Assembly (NCBI GenBank): GCA_027730885.1
Contig: JAQCHM010000018.1
Coordinates: 1-17,306 of the forward strand
DNA from: Actinomycetota bacterium
GTDB taxonomy: Bacteria > Actinomycetota > Acidimicrobiia > Acidimicrobiales > SZUA-35
Direction: 5' to 3'
Length of the DNA stretch: 17,306 nucleotides
In this document: positions 1-7,345 of the stretch, piece by piece
How positions within the stretch are numbered: the first letter of the stretch is position 1
Layout of the letters: every line of letters starts with the position of its first letter
Notes under the pieces: model-generated
The model's input: only the letters and a program-made list of their open reading frames with translations
Database searches by the model: none
What the model was told of the DNA's origin: nothing
Program-made: the position numbers and the translations under genes

Positions 1-2
1 GG

Positions 3-200
3 GGGCACTTCGTCGCCCTCGAGCATCCGAGCCGAGGATGCATCGTCGAGGGGACACGCTTCCGTCTGGAGGCCTCACCCGGTCGACCCCGTCGCCACGC
101 CCCGCATCTCGGTGAACACACGTTCGAGGTGCTCACCGAGATCCTCGGGTACGACGGCGACCGCGTTGCCGATCTCGCGGCCGCCGAGGCACTCGGCTGA
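3..200 (+). CDS. CaiB/BaiF family CoA-transferase, C-terminal end (5' part outside window)
   Basis: A reading frame enters from the left edge and stops at TGA 198-200, giving the last 65 residues. It contains the motif HLGEHTFEVLTEILGYD followed by a short Ala/Leu-rich helix, which is the characteristic C-terminal signature of family III CoA-transferases (a proline- and His-containing loop, then GxHTxEVLxExLGY). These enzymes move CoA between carboxylic acids, such as carnitine, bile acids, methylacyl-CoA epimerase substrates or succinyl/aryl acids. The catalytic Asp and the N-terminal Rossmann-like part lie outside the window, so the substrate cannot be guessed. It is convergent with the monooxygenase that ends at 361. 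The family call is firm; the exact role is not. Confidence 0.85.
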   Translation, partial: GHFVALEHPSRGCIVEGTRFRLEASPGRPRRHAPHLGEHTFEVLTEILGYDGDRVADLAAAEALG

Positions 201-231
201 GACTTCATCGAGAGCGGGAACCGCTCGCCAA

Positions 232-336
232 CTGCAAGGCCGGCACCCCTCACCCCCGGGCTGCAAGACGGGAGACCCCCACGCGGGGGTCGCGGTCTTG
301 CAGAACGAGGGAACGGGGTCGCGGTCTTGCAGAACG
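232..336. repeat. Nested inverted and direct repeats between convergent genes
   Basis: The 160-bp gap between the CoA-transferase stop (200) and the monooxygenase stop (361) carries an ordered repeat block. CTGCAAGAC (261-269) pairs perfectly with GTCTTGCAG (295-303). Inside it GACCCCC (274-280) pairs with GGGGGTC (285-291) around the loop ACGC. A 22-bp direct repeat beginning GGGGTCGCGG occurs at 286-307 and again at 315-336 (period 29), and CTGCAAG occurs at 232-238 and 261-267, also with period 29. The hairpin could act as a bidirectional terminator, although it has no T-run. The duplicated arms resemble a REP-like extragenic element. Confidence 0.7.
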
Positions 337-360
337 GGGGGCGGGTGAAGTGAGGTGGCG

Positions 361-2016
361 TCAGGAGGCGGTGGGGATGAGGGACTCGAATCGGAAGCCT
401 TCGTAGGCGTTTGCCGCGATCTGTTGGCAACGGTCGACATAAGCGGGGAAGCCGGGCAGCGGCATGAAGACGCGGGGCTTGCCGGGGATGTTGGCTCCCA
501 GATACCACGAGCTGCACGAAGGAAAGATCGTGCGGCCGGCCACCGAGTTCACATGGGCGACCCAGTCGTCGACGGCGTGACGCTCAGCCTCGATGACCGC
601 ATGACCTTCGCTGTCCATGTAGTGAATGCAGTCCATGATCCAGTCGACGTGTTGTTCGGTGGCGATGATCATGTTGGCCAGGACCGAGGGCGACCCGGGT
701 CCGGTCACCATGAACAGGTTCGGGAACCCGGTCACCCCGAGGCCGAGATAGGTCACCGGGCCTGCAGCCCAGGTTTCGGCCAGCGACTCGCCGCCGCGGC
801 CTCGGAGGTCGACTCTGAGCAGCGAACCGGTCATGGCGTCGAAGCCGGTTGCGAAAATCAGCACGTCGAACTCGTAATGGGTTTCGCCGGCCTGAAGTCC
901 CGTGGCAGTGATCCGGGTGATGGGTTGGCCGTGCTCGCTGACGTCGACGAGGGTCACGTTGGGTCGGTTGTAGGTGGCGTAATAGTCGGTGTCGACGACC
1001 AGACGTTTGCAGCCGATCATGCCGGTCGGCGTCAGACGGTCGGCCACCACCGGGTTGTGCACGATCTCGGCGATCTTGCCGCGGACGAAGTCGGCAGCCA
1101 ACTGATTGGCGGCCGGGTTGCGCATCAGATCCCGAAAGCCCGAGAGGAACATCGGGCCGCCTTGTTGCCAAAGGAACTCCATCTCCTCGTGGAACGCCTC
1201 GGGTGAGAGACCCACCGCGTTCGGGGCCGGCCGTTGGTAGCGATCGCCGAACGCTCCCGGCATGCGACGGTTCCGTTCGCGGAACGCTCCGTATTCCGCC
1301 TTGATCGCTGCCTGCTCCTCAGGATCGAGGGGACAATTCTGGGCGGGGATCGTGAACTGTGCCGTGCGCTGAAAGACGGTCACGTGGGCTGCCGTCTGGG
1401 CGATGACGGGGATGGCCTGGATGCCCGAGGACCCGGTACCGACGATGCCCACACGCTTTCCCGCGAAATCGACACCGTCGTGGGGCCAGCGCCCGGTGTG
1501 GACCAGCGGGCCCGAGAAGGTGTCCAGACCTTCGATGTCCGGGAGGTTGGTACTCGAAAGACAGCCGGTCGCCATGATCACGAACCTGCTGGTCAAAACC
1601 TCCCCGGCATCGGTGGTCACCGTCCAACGCAGAAGAGTTTCATCGAACACGGAGCGCTCGACCCGTGTGTGGAAGGTGATGTGGCGACGGAGGTCGAAGC
1701 GATCGGCGACGTGCTGCGCGTAGCGCAGGATTTCGGGCTGGGTCGCGTAGCGCTCGGTCCACTCCCATTCCTGCTGCAGCTCATCGTCGAAGTCGTAGGA
1801 GTACTCCATACTGTCGACGTCGCAGCGGGCCCCTGGGTAACGGTTCCAGTACCAGGTACCGCCCACGTCGGACCCCGCCTCGAAGCAGCGGACCGTTCGG
1901 CCCGAGGACGCCAGCCGGTGGACCAGGTACATGCCCGCGAAACCCGCCCCGACGACCACTGCCTCGACGACCACTGCCTCGACGTGCTTCTCCGGGCGAT
2001 CTTGCTCGTTCTTCAT
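361..2016 (-). CDS. Flavin-containing Baeyer-Villiger monooxygenase (cyclohexanone/phenylacetone monooxygenase-like)
   Basis: Predicted FAD- and NADPH-dependent monooxygenase that inserts oxygen into a ketone to give an ester or lactone. Visible are the N-terminal FAD Rossmann motif VVGAGFAGMY, the downstream GGTWYWNRYPGARCD segment typical of cyclohexanone-type enzymes, the Baeyer-Villiger fingerprint FSGPLVHTGRWPHD, and the second (NADPH) Rossmann motif GIVGTGSSGIQ. The length of about 550 residues is normal. I chose ATG 2016 because the frame extends upstream to GTG 2070 only through 18 low-complexity residues and because a -10-like TACCTT sits 7 nt before 2016; GTG 2070 remains possible. 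It lies 90 bp downstream of the GMC oxidoreductase stop on the same strand (36 bp if GTG 2070 is used), suggesting linked function: alcohol to ketone, then ketone to ester. A 15-bp tandem duplication lies just before the FAD motif. The substrate is unknown. Confidence 0.9.
   Translation of the reverse strand: MKNEQDRPEKHVEAVVVEAVVVGAGFAGMYLVHRLASSGRTVRCFEAGSDVGGTWYWNRYPGARCDVDSMEYSYDFDDELQQEWEWTERYATQPEILRYAQHVADRFDLRRHITFHTRVERSVFDETLLRWTVTTDAGEVLTSRFVIMATGCLSSTNLPDIEGLDTFSGPLVHTGRWPHDGVDFAGKRVGIVGTGSSGIQAIPVIAQTAAHVTVFQRTAQFTIPAQNCPLDPEEQAAIKAEYGAFRERNRRMPGAFGDRYQRPAPNAVGLSPEAFHEEMEFLWQQGGPMFLSGFRDLMRNPAANQLAADFVRGKIAEIVHNPVVADRLTPTGMIGCKRLVVDTDYYATYNRPNVTLVDVSEHGQPITRITATGLQAGETHYEFDVLIFATGFDAMTGSLLRVDLRGRGGESLAETWAAGPVTYLGLGVTGFPNLFMVTGPGSPSVLANMIIATEQHVDWIMDCIHYMDSEGHAVIEAERHAVDDWVAHVNSVAGRTIFPSCSSWYLGANIPGKPRVFMPLPGFPAYVDRCQQIAANAYEGFRFESLIPTAS
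1951..1980. repeat. 15-bp perfect tandem duplication inside the monooxygenase gene
   Basis: GACGACCACTGCCTC occurs twice in a row (1951-1965, 1966-1980). It keeps the reading frame and duplicates five residues (VEAVV VEAVV) immediately before the FAD-binding GAGFAG motif. The perfect identity suggests a recent slippage event. Confidence 0.9.
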
Positions 2017-2023
2017 TGTGACG

Positions 2024-2029
2024 AAGGTA
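2024..2029 (-). promoter_or_regulatory. -10 element of a probable leaderless promoter for the monooxygenase
   Basis: On the minus strand TACCTT (TANNNT form) lies 7 nt before ATG 2016, which would put the transcript start at or next to the A of the start codon. No Shine-Dalgarno sequence is seen before this ATG and no clear -35 was found. If real, the gene can be transcribed separately from the upstream GMC gene. Confidence 0.4.
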
Positions 2030-2106
2030 TCGGTGACGAGCGGCCCAGACGAACCTCCGCCTGCAGACACGACGAAGGGCGAATCGTCCCCAACCCGGCC
2101 ACCCGC

Positions 2107-3615
2107 TCAACGGCGGCTCAGCAGCAGCTCGGCGATCCTTTCACCGACGACGATGGCCGGGATATTGATGTTGGCCCGAGGAATGCGCGGCATGAGCGAT
2201 GCATCGGGGACGACCAGCCGATCGAGGCCATGCACCCGACCGGTGACATCGCAAACCGACGAGCCCGGGTCGGAGCCCATGGCCGCGGTGCCGACAGGAT
2301 GGTAGTAGTGCTGGACGTCGCGCCGAATCGTTTCGTCGGAGAGGTCGCGGTGGGGTGCGTCGACGAGGACTGAGGCCAACGACGGGTGATCGAGCAGCGC
2401 CTCGGCCATGACGAGGCCGTCTCTGAGCGCGGCGAGATCATGACCCTCGGGATCCGACAGATAGCGATGGTCGATGACCGGGTGGACGTCGGGGCCCGGG
2501 CCCGAAGCCATGACCAGACCACGGCTCTCGGGCGCGACACATGCCACCTCCACCAGGGCTCGACCGTCGGTGAGCTGGGTCTGGGTCGAAGCGCACACCG
2601 GAAACAAGTGCAGGTCATAGACGCCATCGGTTGCCAACGACGAACATGCCTTTCCCAGGGTCTGCTCCTCCGACACGAAGCCCTTGGCACTCGCTTCGGC
2701 CAACCACCGCCGGAGTTCGGGACCCAACGCTCGACTGGCGTTGATCATCGGATGGTCGTGCAGATTCCGACCGACCTGAGGAAGATGGTGGGTCGGCTCG
2801 ATACCTACTGCTCGGAGCTGATTAGTCGATCCGAAGCCCGAACGCTGCAGGATGAGCAGCGTGCCGTACACCCCACCGGCAAGGACAACCGTCTCCGCAA
2901 CCAGGGCTTCCCGACGGCCGTCGCGAACGACGTGCACCACGACGTGGCCGGCGTGGTGTTCGACCCGATCGACGAGCGTGTGGTCGAACACGGTCAGCAG
3001 CGGCGAGGCCCGCACGGGGTCGAGGTAGGCAAAGGCGGCATTCCAGCGAATGCCCTCGAACACGTTCACCGGCTCTAGCCCGAAGTTCTCGCCCGCGTCG
3101 AGATCGCAGAGGTCGGACGCGAAGGTCTCGGTGTCGACGGGCCACCCGCTACCGACGGCTGCATCGAGGCACCGAGCGTGGAATGGGCCGGCTTCGGACG
3201 GGGCATAGGTTCGCACTCTCATCCGGTCGAGGACGCGGGCAAAGATCGGTCGTAGCTCATCGGTCGTCCACCCGGAAAGGCCCCAGCCGTCGTAGTCGGA
3301 CCGGTGACCCACTGCAGCGATGGCGCCGTTGTGGGACGAGCAGCCACCCATGATGCGGGCCCGCTCGAACCTCCAGGGCGCTCGGCCGGAAACCGGCCCC
3401 GAGCTGTAGTCCCAGTCATGGGTTGTGGCCAGCATGGTGGCGTCGAGGATCTCGTTCGGCCAGCGACCCGAAGCGCGATGGCCATAGTCCGGTCCGGCCT
3501 CGAGCAAGGTGACCGCAACGCCCGCCTCGACCAAGCGCCCGGCGACCGCGGCTCCGCCACTGCCACCCCCGATCACGATGACCTCCTGGGCCGTGCTATC
3601 GCTCGTCCGCATCAT
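2107..3615 (-). CDS. GMC family FAD-dependent oxidoreductase (choline dehydrogenase/alcohol oxidase-like)
   Basis: Predicted flavoprotein that oxidises an alcohol, using FAD. The 502-residue protein starts with the FAD-binding motif VIVIGGGSGGAAVAGRL followed by LLEAGPDY, has the GMC signature region GGCSSHNGAIAAVGHRSDYD near residue 90, and ends with the active-site segment HYYHPVGTAAMG and RANINIPAIVVGERIAE, which supply the catalytic His and the partner Asn. The length is typical for bacterial GMC proteins. The start is one of two adjacent ATGs (3615 or 3612). A TAGCCT hexamer 6 nt upstream suggests a leaderless mRNA starting at 3615. The gene precedes the monooxygenase on the same strand and is divergent from the copper operon. 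The substrate cannot be assigned. Confidence 0.9.
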   Translation of the reverse strand: MMRTSDSTAQEVIVIGGGSGGAAVAGRLVEAGVAVTLLEAGPDYGHRASGRWPNEILDATMLATTHDWDYSSGPVSGRAPWRFERARIMGGCSSHNGAIAAVGHRSDYDGWGLSGWTTDELRPIFARVLDRMRVRTYAPSEAGPFHARCLDAAVGSGWPVDTETFASDLCDLDAGENFGLEPVNVFEGIRWNAAFAYLDPVRASPLLTVFDHTLVDRVEHHAGHVVVHVVRDGRREALVAETVVLAGGVYGTLLILQRSGFGSTNQLRAVGIEPTHHLPQVGRNLHDHPMINASRALGPELRRWLAEASAKGFVSEEQTLGKACSSLATDGVYDLHLFPVCASTQTQLTDGRALVEVACVAPESRGLVMASGPGPDVHPVIDHRYLSDPEGHDLAALRDGLVMAEALLDHPSLASVLVDAPHRDLSDETIRRDVQHYYHPVGTAAMGSDPGSSVCDVTGRVHGLDRLVVPDASLMPRIPRANINIPAIVVGERIAELLLSRR

Positions 3616-3621
3616 CAGGAC

Positions 3622-3627
3622 AGGCTA
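3622..3627 (-). promoter_or_regulatory. -10 element of a probable leaderless promoter for the GMC oxidoreductase
   Basis: Minus-strand TAGCCT (TANNNT) ends 6 nt before ATG 3615, the usual distance for actinobacterial leaderless transcripts. No Shine-Dalgarno sequence precedes the start. No convincing -35 was identified. Confidence 0.45.
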
Positions 3628-3673
3628 GGCCGACGTCCGGACACAGCCGAAGTTTGAACCAACCTCAAAGCGA

Positions 3674-3703
3674 TTGCATGCATATACCCCCCGAGGGTAT
3701 ATT
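3674..3703 (+). promoter_or_regulatory. Copper operon promoter with overlapping CsoR-type operator
   Basis: TTGCAT (3674-3679) and TATATT (3698-3703) form a -35/-10 pair with an 18-bp spacer. Lying across the spacer and the -10 is a perfect inverted repeat: ATATACCC (3682-3689), five central bases CCCGA, and GGGTATAT (3695-3702). Pseudopalindromes with TACCC and GGGTA half-sites around a GC-rich centre are the known operator type of CsoR copper repressors. The site is 50 bp upstream of copZ, and a CsoR gene closes the same operon, so copper-relieved autorepression is the natural reading. This AT-rich stretch stands out against the GC-rich surroundings. Confidence 0.85.
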
Positions 3704-3751
3704 AATATTCGCTCAGGCGAGCCACCCGAAGCCGAGTCGGAGAGAAGAACC

Positions 3752-3958
3752 ATGACCACGAGCACCATCACCGTTGTCGGAATGACCTGCGGCCATTGCG
3801 TGAAGGCCGTTACGCAGGAGGTGTCGGCCATCGACGGAGTCACCCACGTCGATGTCGACCTGCAATCGGGCCGCGTGACCATCGAGTCCGACGCACCCCT
3901 CGACGCCTCCACCATCGAGGCCGCGGTCGATGAAGCCGGCTACAGGGTCGCGAAGTGA
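3752..3958 (+). CDS. copZ: CopZ-like copper chaperone, single HMA domain
   Basis: This 68-residue protein is a complete heavy-metal-associated domain. The metal-binding loop MTCGHC is at residues 11-16 (Cys13 and Cys16), the body VTQEVSAIDGVTHVDVDLQSG follows, and the C-terminus ends EAGYRVAK, as in CopZ and Atx1 proteins. It should bind Cu+ in the cytosol and pass it to the CopA ATPase and possibly to CsoR. The frame is open further upstream, but ATG 3752 is chosen because it has a purine-rich ribosome site (GGAGAGAAG, about 3739-3747) and gives the standard domain length; a start further up would lie in the promoter. Its stop overlaps the GTG start of the next gene, giving translational coupling. 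Confidence 0.92.
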   Translation: MTTSTITVVGMTCGHCVKAVTQEVSAIDGVTHVDVDLQSGRVTIESDAPLDASTIEAAVDEAGYRVAK

Positions 3959-4779
3959 ACACAGGCGTTCGAGTGGCCATGTTCGGTGGAGGCCTGGCCG
4001 CGCTCGTAGGAATCGGCGCACTCGTCGGCCGCGCGGTCGGGCCCATCGACGCGGGAGCATCCGGGCAGACCGCGGCCACCGATCAGTCCGACACATCTGA
4101 CGGGTACACGCTCACGGCCGCCGACACCCAGATCGACCCCGAGCCCTTCTCGTTCACCATCACCGATGCCGACGGTCGACCCGTCACCGAGTATGACGTG
4201 CTCCACGAGAAAGAGTTGCATCTGATCGTGGTGTCGACCGGTTTGCGGACCTACGCCCACGTCCACCCCGAACGAGGGGAGGGTGGCCAATGGACGATCG
4301 ACTTGTCCGACCTTCCCCCCTGCAAGTATCGGGCCATCGCCGACTTCTCACCATCGGGAGGGACGCAGACAAACGTGGCCGGCGACCTCGTCGTACCGGG
4401 CAAGACCGCCGCCGAGCCACCGCTCCAACAGGCGCTCGCCGACCGGGTCGACGACCTCGACATCACGCTCGACGCAGCCGAATCCGACTGGTCCGAGGTG
4501 GTCATCACGGTGCGGCGAGGTGGCGAGGTCATCACGACCGAGCCTTACCTCGGCGCCGCGGGGCACCTCGTGGCCATCGAAGCCGAGGACCTCGCGTACC
4601 TGCACACCCATGCCCTCGACGAAATACCCGCTGGCCCCGTTCGCTTCGCGGTTCAGTTGGCCCCCGGCGCCACCCACGCCCTTTTCTTCGACTTCAAGGT
4701 CGACGGGGTCGTCCGTACCGCCAAATTCGTGATCGAGAACGAGGAACCTGATGACGACGGCACCGAACACGGACATTGA
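3955..4779 (+). CDS. Membrane-anchored or secreted copper-operon protein with two homologous His-motif halves
   Basis: Protein of 274 residues, starting at GTG 3955, which overlaps the copZ stop as GTGA (ATG 3979 is an alternative). Residues 6-29 form an N-terminal hydrophobic segment suited to a signal anchor, followed by a Ser/Thr/Asp-rich linker to about residue 50. The rest reads as two related beta-rich halves. Roughly 63-135 contains ELHLIVVSTGLRTYAHVHP (His102, His104), and roughly 178-255 contains GHLVAIEAEDLAYLHTHA (His217, His219), each followed by a similar strand pattern. The C-terminus ends EHGH. Cys123 sits in PPCKY, where a Gly would be expected in such turns. The place between copZ and copA and the paired HxH motifs suggest an extracytoplasmic copper-binding role. 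This is inference, since I know no characterised member. It overlaps copA by 29 bp. Confidence 0.8.
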   Translation: MNTGVRVAMFGGGLAALVGIGALVGRAVGPIDAGASGQTAATDQSDTSDGYTLTAADTQIDPEPFSFTITDADGRPVTEYDVLHEKELHLIVVSTGLRTYAHVHPERGEGGQWTIDLSDLPPCKYRAIADFSPSGGTQTNVAGDLVVPGKTAAEPPLQQALADRVDDLDITLDAAESDWSEVVITVRRGGEVITTEPYLGAAGHLVAIEAEDLAYLHTHALDEIPAGPVRFAVQLAPGATHALFFDFKVDGVVRTAKFVIENEEPDDDGTEHGH

Positions 4780-7027
4780 TCTCGCCATCGGCGGCATGAC
4801 CTGCGCGTCGTGCGCCGCGAGAGTCGAGAAGAAGCTCAACAAGATCGACGGCGTCTCGGCCACCGTGAACTATGCAACCGAACGGGCGCGGGTCAGGTTC
4901 ACGGGCGACGATCCGCCGCCTGATCTGCTCGAGAGGCTCATCGCACAGGTCGAAGCAACCGGCTGCACCGCGGCGCGGCCCAGTGCGGCCGACAGGGCGG
5001 GCGGGGGCGACTCGACGGCCGACGGCGTCGCCCGCGAGGTCGACCCCGAAACCCGGGCGCTCCGACAGCGAGTGGTGATCAGCGTGACCCTGGCCGTTCC
5101 GGTGATCGTCCTCGCCATGGTTCCCCGCCTGCAGTTCGACGCCTGGCAGTGGTTGTCCCTCACGCTGGCCGCCCCTGTCGTCACCTGGGGAGCGCTCCCG
5201 TTCCATCGGGCAGCGTGGCTGAACCTCCGGCATGGCGCGGCCACCATGGACACCCTCATCTCGATCGGTGTCCTCTCCGCCTTCGGTTGGTCGGTCTACG
5301 CCCTCTTCCTCGGGACTGCCGGTCAGATCGGCATGAGCCACGGCTTCACCTTCACCGCCAACCGGTCCGACGGCGCGGCCCACATCTATCTCGAGGCTGC
5401 GGCCGGTGTCACACTCTTCATCCTTCTCGGCCGGTACCTGGAGGTCCGGGCAAAGCACCAGTCGGGCGCCGCGCTTCGGCTCCTCCTCGAGCTTCAGGCG
5501 AAGGACGTCGCGGTTCTGCGGGACGGGGCCGAGGTCCGCATCAGTGTCGAGGATCTGACGGTCGGCGATCGCTTCATCATCCGCCCCGGCGAGAAGGTCG
5601 CCACCGACGGTGTGGTCCGAGAAGGCACGTCCGCGATCGATGCATCGCTGCTCACCGGTGAGTCCGTTCCGGTCGAAGTCGGGCCGGGAAGCCTTGTGAC
5701 CGGCGCGACCGTCAACTCCGGCGGCCGTCTTGTGATCGAAGCGACGAGGGTGGGGGCAGACACGGCGCTCGCTCGCATCGCAGCACTGGTCAACGACGCC
5801 CAGACCGGGAAGGCCCCCATTCAGCGTCTGGCCGACCGCGTGTCGGCCGTCTTCGTTCCTGTCGTCATTGCTCTCGCGGCTGCAACCATTGGCTTCTGGC
5901 TCGCGGCGGCGAGCACCGACAAGGCGACGGGTGCATCCACCGCCGGCGTCGCAGTGCTGATCATCGCGTGCCCGTGCGCGCTCGGTCTCGCAACCCCGAC
6001 CGCCTTGATGGTGGGCACGGGTCGAGGGGCTCAACTCGGGATGCTCATCAAGGGACCCGAGATCCTCGAGTCCAGCCGACAAGTCGACACCATCGTCCTG
6101 GACAAGACCGGAACGATCACGACCGGCAAGATGGCACTGGCCGAGGTCGTGTCGGTCGACGGCGGGGACGCCCGGACGCTGCTGCTCCTCGCCGGCTCCC
6201 TCGAAGACGCGAGCGAACATCCGATCGCCCGAGCCGTCGCAGTCGGCGCCGCCGCGAAGGGTATCGACCTGCTGCCGGTCGAGGCCTTCGCCAGCACCGA
6301 AGGCCTTGGCGTGCAAGGCGTCGTCGATGGGCACGCAGTCGTCGTCGGCCGAGAACGATTCCTCGCCGACTGGGCCATCAGGCTCCCTCCCGAGTTGGCC
6401 GAGGCCCGCGACCGTGCCCAAGCCGCGGGTCGGACGCCGGTCTTCGTCGGCTGGGACGGCGAAGCCCGAGGCGTCCTCGTCGTCTCCGACACGATCAAGA
6501 CGACCTCGGCCGACGCCATCGCCCAGTTCAAGTCGTTGGGTCTACGTCCCGTGCTCCTCACCGGGGACAACGAGCGGGCGGCCGGCGCGGTCGCGGCGAC
6601 GGTGGGCATCTCCGAGGTGATCGCCGACGTCCTGCCCGAGGAGAAGGTCGAGGCCATCAAGCGTTTGCAGGCAGAGGGGAGGGTCGTCGCCATGGTGGGT
6701 GACGGCGTGAACGACGCTGCGGCCCTGGCCCAGGCCGATCTTGGTCTCGCCATGGGGACGGGCACCGACATCGCCATCGAGGCCAGCGACATCACGCTCG
6801 TTCGGGGTGATCTGCGAACCGCGGCGGACGCAATTCGACTCTCTCGGCGCACCCTCGCGGTCATCAAGGGGAACCTGTTCTGGGCCTTTGCCTACAACGT
6901 CGCCGCGTTGCCGGTGGCGGCCGCCGGCCTCCTCAACCCGATGCTGGCCGGCGCGGCCATGGCCTTCTCCAGCGTCTTCGTCGTCACCAACAGCTTGCGC
7001 CTCCGGAGGTTCCGCTCCCATGACTGA
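4751..7027 (+). CDS. copA: Cu+-exporting P1B-type ATPase CopA
   Basis: This 758-residue copper-exporting ATPase of the inner membrane pumps Cu+ out using ATP. In order: one N-terminal HMA domain with GMTCASC (Cys18, Cys21), paired membrane helices from about 105 and 130, further helices near 165-230, the actuator motif TGES (302-305), the metal-site CPC (407-409), the phosphorylated Asp451 in DKTGTIT, the SEHP nucleotide-domain motif (488-491), and GDGVND (650-655). The last helices carry YN (715-716) and MAFSS (738-742), the Cu+-selective P1B-1 signature. The length is normal. The start at ATG 4751 has GAGGA upstream and lies inside the previous gene. CopZ is the likely cytosolic donor and CsoR the regulator. 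Confidence 0.96.
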   Translation: MTTAPNTDIDLAIGGMTCASCAARVEKKLNKIDGVSATVNYATERARVRFTGDDPPPDLLERLIAQVEATGCTAARPSAADRAGGGDSTADGVAREVDPETRALRQRVVISVTLAVPVIVLAMVPRLQFDAWQWLSLTLAAPVVTWGALPFHRAAWLNLRHGAATMDTLISIGVLSAFGWSVYALFLGTAGQIGMSHGFTFTANRSDGAAHIYLEAAAGVTLFILLGRYLEVRAKHQSGAALRLLLELQAKDVAVLRDGAEVRISVEDLTVGDRFIIRPGEKVATDGVVREGTSAIDASLLTGESVPVEVGPGSLVTGATVNSGGRLVIEATRVGADTALARIAALVNDAQTGKAPIQRLADRVSAVFVPVVIALAAATIGFWLAAASTDKATGASTAGVAVLIIACPCALGLATPTALMVGTGRGAQLGMLIKGPEILESSRQVDTIVLDKTGTITTGKMALAEVVSVDGGDARTLLLLAGSLEDASEHPIARAVAVGAAAKGIDLLPVEAFASTEGLGVQGVVDGHAVVVGRERFLADWAIRLPPELAEARDRAQAAGRTPVFVGWDGEARGVLVVSDTIKTTSADAIAQFKSLGLRPVLLTGDNERAAGAVAATVGISEVIADVLPEEKVEAIKRLQAEGRVVAMVGDGVNDAAALAQADLGLAMGTGTDIAIEASDITLVRGDLRTAADAIRLSRRTLAVIKGNLFWAFAYNVAALPVAAAGLLNPMLAGAAMAFSSVFVVTNSLRLRRFRSHD

Positions 7028-7319
7028 TCAGCCCACCCGCGGCTACTCGATGGACAAGGACGACTACGTCAAGCGGCTCAACCGCATCGAAGGACAGGTG
7101 CGCGGCATCCGCCGGATGATCGACGACGACACCTACTGCATCGACGTGCTCACCCAGGTCAGCGCGGCGACCAAAGCACTCCATGCCGTTGCGCTCGGGC
7201 TGCTCGACGGCCACGTCCGCCACTGCGTGAGCCATGCCGCGGCCGCCGGCGACCAGGACGCGGCCGATCGGATGGTCAGCGAAGCGAGCAAGGCGATCGA
7301 GCGACTACTCAAGGCCTGA
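7020..7319 (+). CDS. csoR: Copper-sensing transcriptional repressor CsoR (DUF156 family)
   Basis: This 99-residue all-helical DUF156 repressor begins its core with KRLNRIEGQVRGIRRMI, the family hallmark. The Cu+ ligands are all present with the spacing of mycobacterial CsoR: Cys40 (DDTYCID), His65 and Cys69 (GHVRHC), a C-x24-H-x3-C pattern. That identifies it as a copper sensor and separates it from the formaldehyde sensor FrmR. Copper binding should release it from the operator at 3682-3702 and induce its own operon. ATG 7020 overlaps the end of copA by 8 bp and has GGAGG at 7005-7009. The operator is about 3.3 kb upstream of the gene, because csoR is the last gene in the unit. Confidence 0.95.
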   Translation: MTDQPTRGYSMDKDDYVKRLNRIEGQVRGIRRMIDDDTYCIDVLTQVSAATKALHAVALGLLDGHVRHCVSHAAAAGDQDAADRMVSEASKAIERLLKA

Positions 7320-7345
7320 CTGGTATCCGACGGCACGATGCGATC

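Noticed and set aside
355..2373. Long plus-strand open frames opposite the monooxygenase and GMC genes
   Set aside because: They show no recognisable motifs and are rich in Arg, Asp, His and Gly from reading GC-rich genes backwards; the minus-strand genes have clear flavin motifs.
4694..6421. A 575-codon minus-strand open frame opposite copA
   Set aside because: CopA has every P-type ATPase motif in the plus frame; the opposite frame has shadow-like composition and no ribosome site or family match.
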